From contig JAFGKB010000245.1 in NCBI GenBank assembly GCA_016928755.1, forward strand, positions 1 through 11,524: a DNA stretch of 11,524 nucleotides. The letters run 5' to 3'. The stretch is from Anaerolineae bacterium (lineage in GTDB: Bacteria > Chloroflexota > Anaerolineae > B4-G1 > SLSP01). Positions 1 through 7,339 of the stretch are shown piece after piece (the first letter of the stretch is position 1; every line of letters starts with the position of its first letter). The notes under the pieces are model-generated. The model was not told the origin of the DNA. It was given only the letters and a program-made list of their open reading frames with translations, and made no database searches. The position numbers and the translations under genes were made by a program.

Positions 1-611
1 CCGGCAAATTTTCCCCCTTTACCGGGGTCAAACCGGTCTACAAAAACCTGGTAGATAACGGCATTTCTGGCCCAAGCCGGCGGGGAGAAGTTATCAACAC
101 TATAGGTAAATGTATGACCAATACCAGGTTCTGGGACAACAACTTCGGCGGTATCATCCCCAAAATAACGGCGTGTGGCAGCGAGAACGGCACTATCCGC
201 CGGTGGCCAATCGGCAAAACACCATGTACCATCCGGTAACCGCCCGCCAATACGGTAGCGCACCAGAGTCCCCTCCGGCTGCGGGGGCAGGGTACACGCC
301 CACTGCCGTACATAAGCCCAGATTAGGGGATCCCATGAAGGCTTAACACACAGCAACGAAATACGGGGACTATCCAAAGTAGGGATACTGCCATCGTTAG
401 TATAGAAACAGATCAACTCCTTAAAAGATAAATCGGAGTTTACAACAACACGCAATGTCACCGGTTGTCCCGGCTTAGGGTCGTAGGGTATGATATGGGC
501 GTTATGTTGCAAGCCTTGGTGATGCGCGCGATAGTTCACTAATCGCAATGTATCGTTAGTATAAGTTCCAAAGATGATATGTTCTTCCCGTTGTCGTTCC
601 TCTAATTTCAA
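1..611 (-). CDS. GH13 alpha-amylase family glycoside hydrolase, N-terminal part (runs off left edge)
   Basis: About 203 codons are present and the frame is still open at base 1, so the C-terminal part is missing. Residues 1-175 read as a hydrophilic, beta-rich N-terminal region of the kind many GH13 enzymes carry before the barrel. At about 179-195 comes AWARNAVIYQVFVDRFD, which matches the first beta strand of the GH13 catalytic TIM barrel (usual form 'W..davIYqIfpDRF'). The catalytic Asp/Glu/Asp would lie in the missing part. Family members hydrolyse or transfer alpha-glucosidic bonds in starch, maltodextrin or related glucans; the exact substrate cannot be told here. The N-terminus (KLEERQREEH) is charged and shows no signal peptide, so a cytoplasmic enzyme is likely. 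I chose a TTG start because GGAGG lies 9 bases upstream and an in-frame TAA lies only 9 bases upstream. The gene begins 31 bases after mutS2 and is probably co-transcribed with it. Confidence 0.88.
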   Translation of the reverse strand, partial: MKLEERQREEHIIFGTYTNDTLRLVNYRAHHQGLQHNAHIIPYDPKPGQPVTLRVVVNSDLSFKELICFYTNDGSIPTLDSPRISLLCVKPSWDPLIWAYVRQWACTLPPQPEGTLVRYRIGGRLPDGTWCFADWPPADSAVLAATRRYFGDDTAEVVVPEPGIGHTFTYSVDNFSPPAWARNAVIYQVFVDRFDPGKGGKFA

Positions 612-620
612 AGCGGTTTA

Positions 621-625
621 CCTCC
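621..625 (-). promoter_or_regulatory. Ribosome binding site fixing the TTG start of the GH13 gene
   Basis: GGAGG on the minus strand lies 9 bases before TTG at 611-609. The TAA immediately after GGAGG (620-618) is in frame with the gene, so no start further upstream is possible, and no in-frame ATG follows in the visible part. Confidence 0.8.
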
Positions 626-642
626 CAAACTTGGATTTCATA

Positions 643-3060
643 CTACCCGACAGCACGCACCAAGCGCGCAACAGTAGCCCCCTCGCCCCCTTCTTTAGGT
701 CCGGCGACTTCATAAGAGGCAACCAAGGGATGATGCTGTAAGAACTGGCGTACTTCACGCCGTAAAACACCGGTGCCCTTTCCATGAACAATACGCACCC
801 AGGGCAAATCGGCCAAGGCCGCACTATCCAAATAACGATCAAGATTTTGCAAGGCATTGTCTGTCGTCTGTCCCCGCAAGTCAAGCTGGATGCCCGGTGA
901 GGAATGCGTTGCAGGTGTTGAAATACGCTCAGATTTAGGTTGGATAGGCTGACCACGCTGCACCAATTCCAGGTCATCTACGTCAACGCGGGTCCGTAAC
1001 GGCCCGGCCTGGACTAGGGCTTCATCACCCGTTATCTCCACGACTGTACCCTGCATTCCCAAGGAAACAAGACGTACCGTATCACCAACCTGGGCAAAGT
1101 CATCGGAGGAGAACACAAGGTCGGGAATGATTTCCCCCACCGGCACTAATTCTGCCTCCGGTATCTGAGACTCCACACTATCAAGGGTTGACTCTATCTC
1201 AGCCAAAGGCTGTTGTGCTTGCAAAAGTGTGGGGGGTACCGCCCGCAATTTACGGCGTAGGGTACGAGTCTCCTCGCGCAATTCTTCTACATACTGTTGC
1301 GCTTCATCCTCGGCACGCCGTAAGATATCCAGACGTTCTTTTTCGATACCTTCGAGACGCCGTCGCAGTTGAGCGGAAAGGGCCAGGGCATCCTGTTTGT
1401 CCTTGTGGGCGGCATCCCGCAAGCGAGCCGCGTCAATGCGCAAGTTGTGCAAATCATCCAGCATATCCTCCGCCCGCAGAGTTTCACCGGACAGCATCGC
1501 CTGGGCATCTTTCACAACAGATTCAGGCATTCCCAACCGGCGGGCAATAGCAAAAGCATTAGACCGCCCAGGAAGCCCAATCAACAGATGGTAAGTAGGA
1601 GACAGAGTGTCGGTATCAAACTGCATAGCGGCATTATGCACGCCAGGCGTATTATGTGCATACAACTTCAGTTCGGGGTAATGGGTAGCCACAAGGGCTG
1701 TACAACGTCGCTCCCTAAAAGACTCCAATAACGACCTGGCTAGAGCTGAACCCTCAGCCGGATCGGTTCCCGCGCCTAATTCATCTAAGAGCACCAGGTC
1801 CCGGTGATCAACCTCTTCCAGGAAAGAGAGAATATTCGACAGATGTCCGGAAAATGTGGAGAGGTTCTGTTCAATAGATTGCTCATCGCCAATATCAACA
1901 TAGATATGCTCAAAACAGGAAATTACAGAACCCGCACCCACAGGGATATGCATCCCGGCCTGAGCCATCAAAACCATCAATCCCATTGTCTTGAGGGTCA
2001 CCGTTTTCCCCCCGGTATTAGGCCCGGTAATCACCAAGACGTGAACGTCCTCATCCAGGACTATATCTATCGGCACAACCTTATCCGGGGCCAATAAAGG
2101 GTGCCGAGCCTCCATTAAACGCACGCGGGTACCGGGGTGACAGGACTTATCCTTATGTTCTGGAGCGGTTACCGGAACGGGTATAATCTCGGGTTCGGTA
2201 GCATTGGTAGCATCTGCATAGCGGGCCTTGGCAAAGGTCAAATCTAGTTCAGAGAGGGCCTCGATAGTCGCCGCAATAGCCTCTTCCACCCCCCCGACCT
2301 GGTAGGTCAAAGTACTCAGAAGGCGATGAATTTCTTCCTCTTCGGCCATACGCAGTTCACGGAGCGCGTTGTTTAGCTCGACAACGGCTAATGGCTCGAT
2401 AAAAAGTGTTACACCACTGCCAGAGCGGTCGTGGACAACACCTTGGATGCGCCCCTTGGCCTCGGCACGCACCGGTATCACAAAGCGACCTTCACGCCGG
2501 GTAATTAGGGACTCCTGCAAATAAGGGGCAACAGAGGGCGAGCCTAACATCTGGCGCAATTTGTCCTGAACGCGATTTTGTGAGACCTGCAATTGGTGAC
2601 GTATGCGTGACAACTCAGGGGAAGCGTTATCCCGTATCTCCCCCCGGTCATCCACAACCTGCGCGATAGCCTCAACAAGGGCCGGTTGGGGGACAATACG
2701 CCAAGCAATATCGGCAATACCCGGCATCTGAACCTCAAGCCGCCGGAAAAGCCGGTGGATGCGGTCCGCTGCCATAAGGGTATCACGGATTTGGAGCAAA
2801 TCCGAAGGCACAATAGTAACGCCATGAACGGCCTGGGTGGCTAAGGGACGAATATCAAAGATTCCACCCAAGGCAAAGTCAGGCCGGTCAGTCAAGAAAC
2901 TGCGTGCTTCACGGGTGAGCCTTAAACGCTCCTGTACCAGACGGTAATCCGCAGTAGGCAGAAGTTCCTGGACTAACGCGGTTCCCCCAGAAAAGTCGGT
3001 ATAATCAGCCAGACGCCCCAAAATCAGGGGATATTCCAAAGTATCCCAATGACGATTCAA
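643..3060 (-). CDS. mutS2: MutS2 family ATPase/endonuclease (RqcU)
   Basis: This 805-residue protein has the usual MutS2 length (about 780-800) and architecture. A MutS core-like clamp and lever region occupies about 1-330. The ABC ATPase follows, with Walker A GPNTGGKT (346-353), signature STFSGHL (401-407), Walker B LVLLDELGAGTDP (422-434) and the H-loop His in VATHYPE (457-463). Next come a charged coiled coil (about 525-605), a KOW-like beta segment (about 656-695) and a C-terminal Smr domain with LDLRG (726-730) and HGKGTG (759-764). The LDLR motif associated with Smr nuclease activity is intact. The family suppresses homologous recombination by cutting branched DNA, and in Bacillus it also splits collided ribosomes as RqcU; which role applies here is not visible. 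It lacks the MutS mismatch-recognition N-terminus. The start is TTG with AGGAG 9 bases upstream, and an in-frame TAG 15 bases upstream excludes a longer form. cvpA ends 15 bases before it. Confidence 0.97.
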   Translation of the reverse strand: MNRHWDTLEYPLILGRLADYTDFSGGTALVQELLPTADYRLVQERLRLTREARSFLTDRPDFALGGIFDIRPLATQAVHGVTIVPSDLLQIRDTLMAADRIHRLFRRLEVQMPGIADIAWRIVPQPALVEAIAQVVDDRGEIRDNASPELSRIRHQLQVSQNRVQDKLRQMLGSPSVAPYLQESLITRREGRFVIPVRAEAKGRIQGVVHDRSGSGVTLFIEPLAVVELNNALRELRMAEEEEIHRLLSTLTYQVGGVEEAIAATIEALSELDLTFAKARYADATNATEPEIIPVPVTAPEHKDKSCHPGTRVRLMEARHPLLAPDKVVPIDIVLDEDVHVLVITGPNTGGKTVTLKTMGLMVLMAQAGMHIPVGAGSVISCFEHIYVDIGDEQSIEQNLSTFSGHLSNILSFLEEVDHRDLVLLDELGAGTDPAEGSALARSLLESFRERRCTALVATHYPELKLYAHNTPGVHNAAMQFDTDTLSPTYHLLIGLPGRSNAFAIARRLGMPESVVKDAQAMLSGETLRAEDMLDDLHNLRIDAARLRDAAHKDKQDALALSAQLRRRLEGIEKERLDILRRAEDEAQQYVEELREETRTLRRKLRAVPPTLLQAQQPLAEIESTLDSVESQIPEAELVPVGEIIPDLVFSSDDFAQVGDTVRLVSLGMQGTVVEITGDEALVQAGPLRTRVDVDDLELVQRGQPIQPKSERISTPATHSSPGIQLDLRGQTTDNALQNLDRYLDSAALADLPWVRIVHGKGTGVLRREVRQFLQHHPLVASYEVAGPKEGGEGATVARLVRAVG

Positions 3061-3069
3061 ATGTATAAA

Positions 3070-3074
3070 CTCCT
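3070..3074 (-). promoter_or_regulatory. Ribosome binding site fixing the TTG start of mutS2
   Basis: AGGAG lies 9 bases before TTG (3060-3058) and sits just past the cvpA stop codon. No in-frame ATG or GTG is available between the upstream in-frame TAG and this TTG, so the rare start codon is well supported. Confidence 0.75.
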
Positions 3075-3075
3075 A

Positions 3076-3645
3076 TTATAGTTGCGGCACAAAGAACGGC
3101 GGATAGCCTCCCATATACCGTAAAGGGAAAAGTAATCTCTGATAGGCATATAAAACCCGATTGAGATATGGCCGCAGTATTGAGTAATAGTGGGCTACAC
3201 GCATCGAACGCCACATCGCCGAATGGCCGGGAATTCCAACCAGAACGCCTATAGTATTATAAAGCAGCGCTATAAAGAGCAGTGCAATAACCAATCCTAC
3301 TAACGCACCCAATAAATTATCCATCACGCCGAGTTTTGGCATTGACATATCGGGGAAAAGAATACGCATAAAGGCATAGAAAACGACCAAAAAGACAGCG
3401 GTCAACAGTAAGAAGATATAAGATTGTACAGTGAGCATATTAGGCATTGAGCCACCCAGTGCCAAAACAGCGGAAATAGCAACACGGCTCAGGACATTAG
3501 TCATAACCACCAATAAACCCGCGGCTAAGGTAACTATGTAGAAGCCAAAAAGCATAAACAACGCCCGTAACATCCCATCCGAAGCGAAAAGTATAACAAT
3601 GCCTACGGCGATAAGAATTAAGAAAAAATCCAGCCCTGTCATCAT
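3076..3645 (-). CDS. cvpA: CvpA family membrane protein
   Basis: This is a 189-residue, strongly hydrophobic protein. Four membrane segments can be seen at about 5-21, 26-48, 74-93 and 108-130, followed by a basic, aromatic-rich tail (about 145-189) probably in the cytoplasm. The fourth segment, preceded by 'GVMDNLLGALVGLV' (106-119), resembles the CvpA signature (D..LG...G...G). Length and topology fit the CvpA/YshB family. The family was named for colicin V production in E. coli, but its molecular role is poorly defined. In Bacillus the homologue yshB lies just upstream of polX and mutS2, so the neighbour here supports the call, although polX is absent. Two adjacent ATGs (3645 and 3642) could be used. 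AAAGGGGG at 3649-3656 is 3 bases from the first and 6 from the second, so the second, giving a 188-residue product, is equally plausible. An extended -10 promoter lies about 65 bases upstream. Confidence 0.82.
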   Translation of the reverse strand: MMTGLDFFLILIAVGIVILFASDGMLRALFMLFGFYIVTLAAGLLVVMTNVLSRVAISAVLALGGSMPNMLTVQSYIFLLLTAVFLVVFYAFMRILFPDMSMPKLGVMDNLLGALVGLVIALLFIALLYNTIGVLVGIPGHSAMWRSMRVAHYYSILRPYLNRVLYAYQRLLFPLRYMGGYPPFFVPQL

Positions 3646-3710
3646 TGTCCCCCTTTACAATCAGTGAAAGTGATTATGTTTATCCATTATGCGCTAACAT
3701 AGACAAAAGC

Positions 3711-3719
3711 ATTATACCA
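3711..3719 (-). promoter_or_regulatory. Extended -10 promoter for cvpA-mutS2-GH13
   Basis: TGGTATAAT on the minus strand is a perfect TATAAT preceded by the TGn extension. No good -35 hexamer is found 16-18 bases upstream, which is typical of extended -10 promoters. Transcription would start near 3704, giving a leader of about 60 bases before cvpA. It lies just downstream of the topA terminator, as expected for the start of a new transcription unit. Confidence 0.65.
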
Positions 3720-3760
3720 TGTTAGGTAAATAGGGAATACAGAGCCAACGGATGATGGGA

Positions 3761-3817
3761 AACAAACAAAAAGAACCCCGGTTTTTATCACTCTGCTTAT
3801 GTGAAAAAACCGGGGTT
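3761..3817 (-). terminator. Rho-independent terminator of topA
   Basis: The arms are 3774-3791 and 3801-3817 around a 9-base loop. AACCCCGGTTTTT pairs with AAAAAACCGGGGTT, continued by GTGA/TCAC with one bulge. On the minus strand the stem is followed by CTTTTTGTTTGTT. No T-run follows on the plus strand, so it acts only for leftward transcription. It begins about 15 bases after the topA stop codon. Confidence 0.92.
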
Positions 3818-3831
3818 CGTGATAGGGCTAC

Positions 3832-6174
3832 CTAGGCATTGACCTTTTCTGTTTCCTGCTCCTCGACCTGCTCAAGAGGGAAAGTAGTATCACAGGCGAG
3901 GCACTGCGCATTACTCTTACTCTTAACGACAAGCTGGCCACCACAAATAGGACACGGTGTTGCCAGGGGACGTTTCCAAGAGGTAAACTCACACTCAGGC
4001 CAATTGGAACAGCCGTAGAATACACGTCCTTTACGGGTGCGCTTAACCACGACTTCCCCGGTTTCACATTCAGGGCACTTCACCCCGGTCTTTTCCAGCC
4101 AGGGTTCGGTATAACGACATTCAGGATAGTTGGAACAGCCGATGAATTTACCATAGCGTCCCCAACGGATAATCAAGGGCGCGCCACATTCTGGACAGTC
4201 ACGGCCCACATACTCGACCTGTTTGATTTTCGGAATGGCATTATCGGCCTTTTGCATAGCAATCTCAAATGGCCCATAAAATTCCCGCAGTAACTCAATC
4301 CAATCCCGGTCACCGTCGGCGACTTCGTCGAGATTTTCTTCCATCTGGGCAGAGAACTCCACATTAATCAGATCCGGGAAGTGTTGTACCAAGAGATCGT
4401 TGACCAACACCCCTATTTCGGTGGGATAATAACGGCGTTTTTCACGGGTGACATACCCGCGTTGCTGGATTGTAAAGAGAATTGACGCATAAGTAGACGG
4501 GCGACCAATGCCGTATTCCTCCAAGGTACGGATCAATGAGGCATCCGAGTAACGTGGAGGGGGCTGTGTGAAGTGCTGCTCCGGTAGTAAACGTATTAAG
4601 TCCAGGAGTTCATCAACTTCAAGCTCAGGTATCTGCTGAGTTTGCTGCTGCTCGGCATCCTCATCCAACGTCTCTTCGTAGACGACAAGGAAACCGGGGA
4701 AACGCAGCGTAGACCCAGAAGCACGGAAGAGATAGGGTTTCTCTGTCTCTGAACCGGCCAAAATCTGAACCTGGATCGTATCATAAACCGCCGGTTTCAT
4801 CTGGCTGGCGACAAAACGCCGCCAAATCAACTCATAGAGACGATATTGGTCTTTACTCAGGAATGACTTTATCTCATCCGGCGTATTGAAAACACTGGTA
4901 GGGCGAATGGCCTCATGAGCTTCCTGGGCCTTCTTGGCACGGGTTTTATATTTCGGGGGCGTACCCGGTAGGAACTTCTCACCATGAGTCTTTTTAATAT
5001 ACTCCCGGGCCTCTTTTTGAGCCAGTTCGGCCACATTCGTGCTATCAGTACGCATATAGGTAATCAAACCCGACGGTTTGCCATTACCGATATCAATACC
5101 CTCATAGAGTTGTTGAGCGATTTGCATTGTTTTACGGGCCGTGAACCGCAGTTTACGAGCAGCTTCCTGCTGCATAGAACTGGTGATGTAAGGGGCAGAA
5201 GGTTTACGGCGACGTTCACCCTTTTTGACCTTGGAAACCGCATATGTAGCTTCTGAAAGCTCCTCAAGAATTCCCTTGACCGCCGCCTTACTGCCCAGAT
5301 TGACCTCTGCACCACGGATACGAGACAAGCGCGCGGTGAATATCTCCCGCTGCTTGTGCTTAGCCCCGATTTGTGGGGATAATTCCGCATCAATAGTCCA
5401 GTACTCTTCTGGATTAAAGTTCTCAATTTCCCGCTCCCGCTCCACGATCAGACGGAGCGCCACCGACTGTACACGGCCGGCCGAAAGGCGTCCGCGTACC
5501 TTACGCCACAGCAGGGGGCTGAGGTTATAACCTACCAAGCGGTCCAGAACACGGCGGGCTTGCTGGGCATTGACCAAATCCATATTAATATTGCGGGAAT
5601 GGGCAAATGCCTCGGCAACAGCGGTCTCGGTAATCTCATGGAAAACAACGCGCCGCAACTGCTTGGCTTGCAAATCTAAGACTTCGCTTAGGTGCCAGGC
5701 AATGGCCTCTCCCTCACGGTCAGGGTCGGTCGCCAGATAAACCTCACCTGATTTCTTAACTTCTTTCATCAGGTCCTTCACAACAGACCGTTTCTCATTC
5801 GGGACACGGTACCTGGGTTGAAAGCCATTCTCCACATCTACCGAGAGCTTCGAGCGCAAGAGATCACGCACATGCCCCACAGAGGCTTTCACCGTATACT
5901 GCTTACCCAAAAAGCGGGACACGGTGCGCGCTTTTGTGGGGGACTCAACAATAACCAGTTTCCCGGTTGGTGGCGGAGGCGTAGGTCGGGGAGGCGGGGT
6001 CATACCTTCATGCAAAGGAGTACTGCCCATACGGAACATCTTAGTTCCACATACGGGACAGCGACCTTGAACAGCAGGTTGCCCCTTCTTGGTAAATACC
6101 GCTTTAGGGTCTACCATCACCTGCTTTTCTTTACATTTTACACAATAAGCTTCCATCTTTAATTCATTCGTCAT
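3832..6174 (-). CDS. topA: DNA topoisomerase I (type IA) with N-terminal DUF5679-like zinc ribbon
   Basis: This 780-residue enzyme relaxes negatively supercoiled DNA by cutting and rejoining one strand. In order: an extra N-terminal zinc ribbon with C11/C14 and C39/C42; a proline-rich linker (59-70); a Toprim domain from about 72 (KLVIVESPTKA) with its acidic metal site in TDPDREGE (149-156); and the type IA core with SAGRVQSVALRL (231-242) and ITYMRTDSTN (371-380), where Tyr373 is the expected DNA-attacking tyrosine. Three C-terminal Cys4 ribbons follow: C660/663/680/686, C700/703/722/728 and C741/744/758/761. All catalytic motifs are intact. The start at 6174 has only a weak Shine-Dalgarno (GTGGATGTGAT). 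Met7 is an alternative but has no ribosome binding site, and both keep the N-terminal ribbon. A strong promoter precedes the gene and a strong terminator follows it, so topA can be transcribed alone. The dprA-topA neighbourhood is common in bacteria, here with manC between. Confidence 0.97.
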   Translation of the reverse strand: MTNELKMEAYCVKCKEKQVMVDPKAVFTKKGQPAVQGRCPVCGTKMFRMGSTPLHEGMTPPPRPTPPPPTGKLVIVESPTKARTVSRFLGKQYTVKASVGHVRDLLRSKLSVDVENGFQPRYRVPNEKRSVVKDLMKEVKKSGEVYLATDPDREGEAIAWHLSEVLDLQAKQLRRVVFHEITETAVAEAFAHSRNINMDLVNAQQARRVLDRLVGYNLSPLLWRKVRGRLSAGRVQSVALRLIVEREREIENFNPEEYWTIDAELSPQIGAKHKQREIFTARLSRIRGAEVNLGSKAAVKGILEELSEATYAVSKVKKGERRRKPSAPYITSSMQQEAARKLRFTARKTMQIAQQLYEGIDIGNGKPSGLITYMRTDSTNVAELAQKEAREYIKKTHGEKFLPGTPPKYKTRAKKAQEAHEAIRPTSVFNTPDEIKSFLSKDQYRLYELIWRRFVASQMKPAVYDTIQVQILAGSETEKPYLFRASGSTLRFPGFLVVYEETLDEDAEQQQTQQIPELEVDELLDLIRLLPEQHFTQPPPRYSDASLIRTLEEYGIGRPSTYASILFTIQQRGYVTREKRRYYPTEIGVLVNDLLVQHFPDLINVEFSAQMEENLDEVADGDRDWIELLREFYGPFEIAMQKADNAIPKIKQVEYVGRDCPECGAPLIIRWGRYGKFIGCSNYPECRYTEPWLEKTGVKCPECETGEVVVKRTRKGRVFYGCSNWPECEFTSWKRPLATPCPICGGQLVVKSKSNAQCLACDTTFPLEQVEEQETEKVNA

Positions 6175-6216
6175 ATATCACATCCACGTTACTAAAAACC
6201 ATAACCACAAGCAGGG

Positions 6217-6245
6217 ATAATAAAAGATAATTGTATTCCTGTCAA
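6217..6245 (-). promoter_or_regulatory. Sigma-70 type promoter of topA
   Basis: A perfect -35 TTGACA (6245-6240) and a -10 TATTAT (6222-6217) are separated by exactly 17 bases on the minus strand. Transcription would start near 6210, leaving a leader of about 36 bases. The promoter lies wholly in the 82-base gap after the manC stop. I see no terminator in this gap, so read-through from dprA-manC is also possible. topA promoters often respond to supercoiling, but nothing here proves that. Confidence 0.85.
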
Positions 6246-6256
6246 GTCGTATCAGG

Positions 6257-7339
6257 TTACAATAGATGCGAGTGTCCCTCAAGCGTCAAACGGGAGACAA
6301 TATCACGGACACGTTGTGCTTGTTCGCGCGGAACAACCAGTAAAGCATCCGGAGTATCTACAATAACCAAGTCCTTCACCCCAACCGTAGCGACAAAACG
6401 ATTGCCGGAGGAGAATATCATTGTGTTCTCGGTATCAATTAACATAGATTCTCCTACCTGGACATTTCCGGTCTCATCTGAGTTATGCAAGACCATAACC
6501 GAGGCCCAGCTTCCTACATCCGACCACCCCAAATCTACCGGCAAAACGGCGACTTTCTGCGCTTTTTCCATAATACCATAGTCAATAGTCTCTTTATGCA
6601 ATAAGGGCCAAATACTATTTAAGGTTGTGGCATAATCAGGCGTATTTAACACAGTGGCTAACTTTTCCAAGGAGCCGTGTAACCCTGGCATCAAAGTATG
6701 TATCTCTTCTAAAATGTGTTGCACAGACCAGATAAACATGCCGCTATTCCAGACATAGTTACCCGCTTCCAAGAACTTGAGGGCCGTCTCGGTATCTGGC
6801 TTCTCTGTGAAGCGTTCAACCTGAAAACAGTCAAATCCCTCGACCGAGTCCAAAACTTCCCCTTGGCAGATATAGCCATATCCGGTGGAGGGTTCCGTGG
6901 GCTGAATTCCCAGAGTCATCAAATAGCCCTGGCGGGCGCACTCCTGTGCAGCTAGAAGCACATCACGGAAAACATCTTCTTTTAGAATGACATGGTCCGC
7001 GGTTAAGACGGCCATTACCGCATCGGGGTCACGCTGGCGAATATGCAAAGCCGAGAGACCGATACAGGAAGCCGTCCCCCGCCCCATTGGCTCAACAATA
7101 AAATTCTCCGTGGGCAAATCAGGGACTTGAGAAGATAGCGGGGCAACCTGTCTCTCGGCAGTGACCACGAAAATCCGCTCCGGTGGCAGAAGTGGCCGCA
7201 ACCGGTCCACAGCGACTTGGAACATAGTACGGTTTCCAAAAAGGGTTAACATCTGCTTCGGATGTTCACGACGACTTAAGGGCCACAAGCGGGTTCCGCC
7301 ACCACCGGCCATAATCAAAGCATAGAGATGTTCAGTCAT
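6257..7339 (-). CDS. manC: Mannose-1-phosphate guanylyltransferase
   Basis: This 360-residue cytoplasmic nucleotidyltransferase makes GDP-mannose from GTP and mannose-1-phosphate for glycans, glycolipids or compatible solutes. The nucleotide-binding signature AGGGGTRLWPLSR (11-23) is followed by PKQ (27-29). Other family motifs are VEPMGRGTA (82-90), LTADHVI (112-118), FTEKP (177-181), the sugar-binding WNSGMFIW (197-204) and GWSDVGSW (271-278). The length fits the single-domain, GTase-only type, without the C-terminal phosphomannose isomerase domain of bifunctional ManC/AlgA proteins. The ATG overlaps the dprA stop as ATGA, with AAAGGAG at 7346-7352, so the two genes are translationally coupled. 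No other nucleotide-sugar genes are in the window, so the end product is unknown. Homologues that use other sugar phosphates share these motifs, so the exact sugar specificity is inferred. Confidence 0.93.
   Translation of the reverse strand: MTEHLYALIMAGGGGTRLWPLSRREHPKQMLTLFGNRTMFQVAVDRLRPLLPPERIFVVTAERQVAPLSSQVPDLPTENFIVEPMGRGTASCIGLSALHIRQRDPDAVMAVLTADHVILKEDVFRDVLLAAQECARQGYLMTLGIQPTEPSTGYGYICQGEVLDSVEGFDCFQVERFTEKPDTETALKFLEAGNYVWNSGMFIWSVQHILEEIHTLMPGLHGSLEKLATVLNTPDYATTLNSIWPLLHKETIDYGIMEKAQKVAVLPVDLGWSDVGSWASVMVLHNSDETGNVQVGESMLIDTENTMIFSSGNRFVATVGVKDLVIVDTPDALLVVPREQAQRVRDIVSRLTLEGHSHLL

Noticed and set aside
618..977. Minus-strand 119-codon open frame inside the end of mutS2
   Set aside because: It is an alternative frame of the mutS2 Smr region, which is conserved in its own frame.
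3070..3085. TATAAT at the end of cvpA as a mutS2 promoter
   Set aside because: It would start transcription inside or after the mutS2 start codon and has no -35; it is the cvpA stop context (CTATAATAGG).
6231..6581. Plus-strand open frame of 116 codons opposite manC
   Set aside because: It lies antisense to a clear manC coding sequence, resembles no protein I know and has no convincing start context. The same applies to the other plus-strand open frames in the window.
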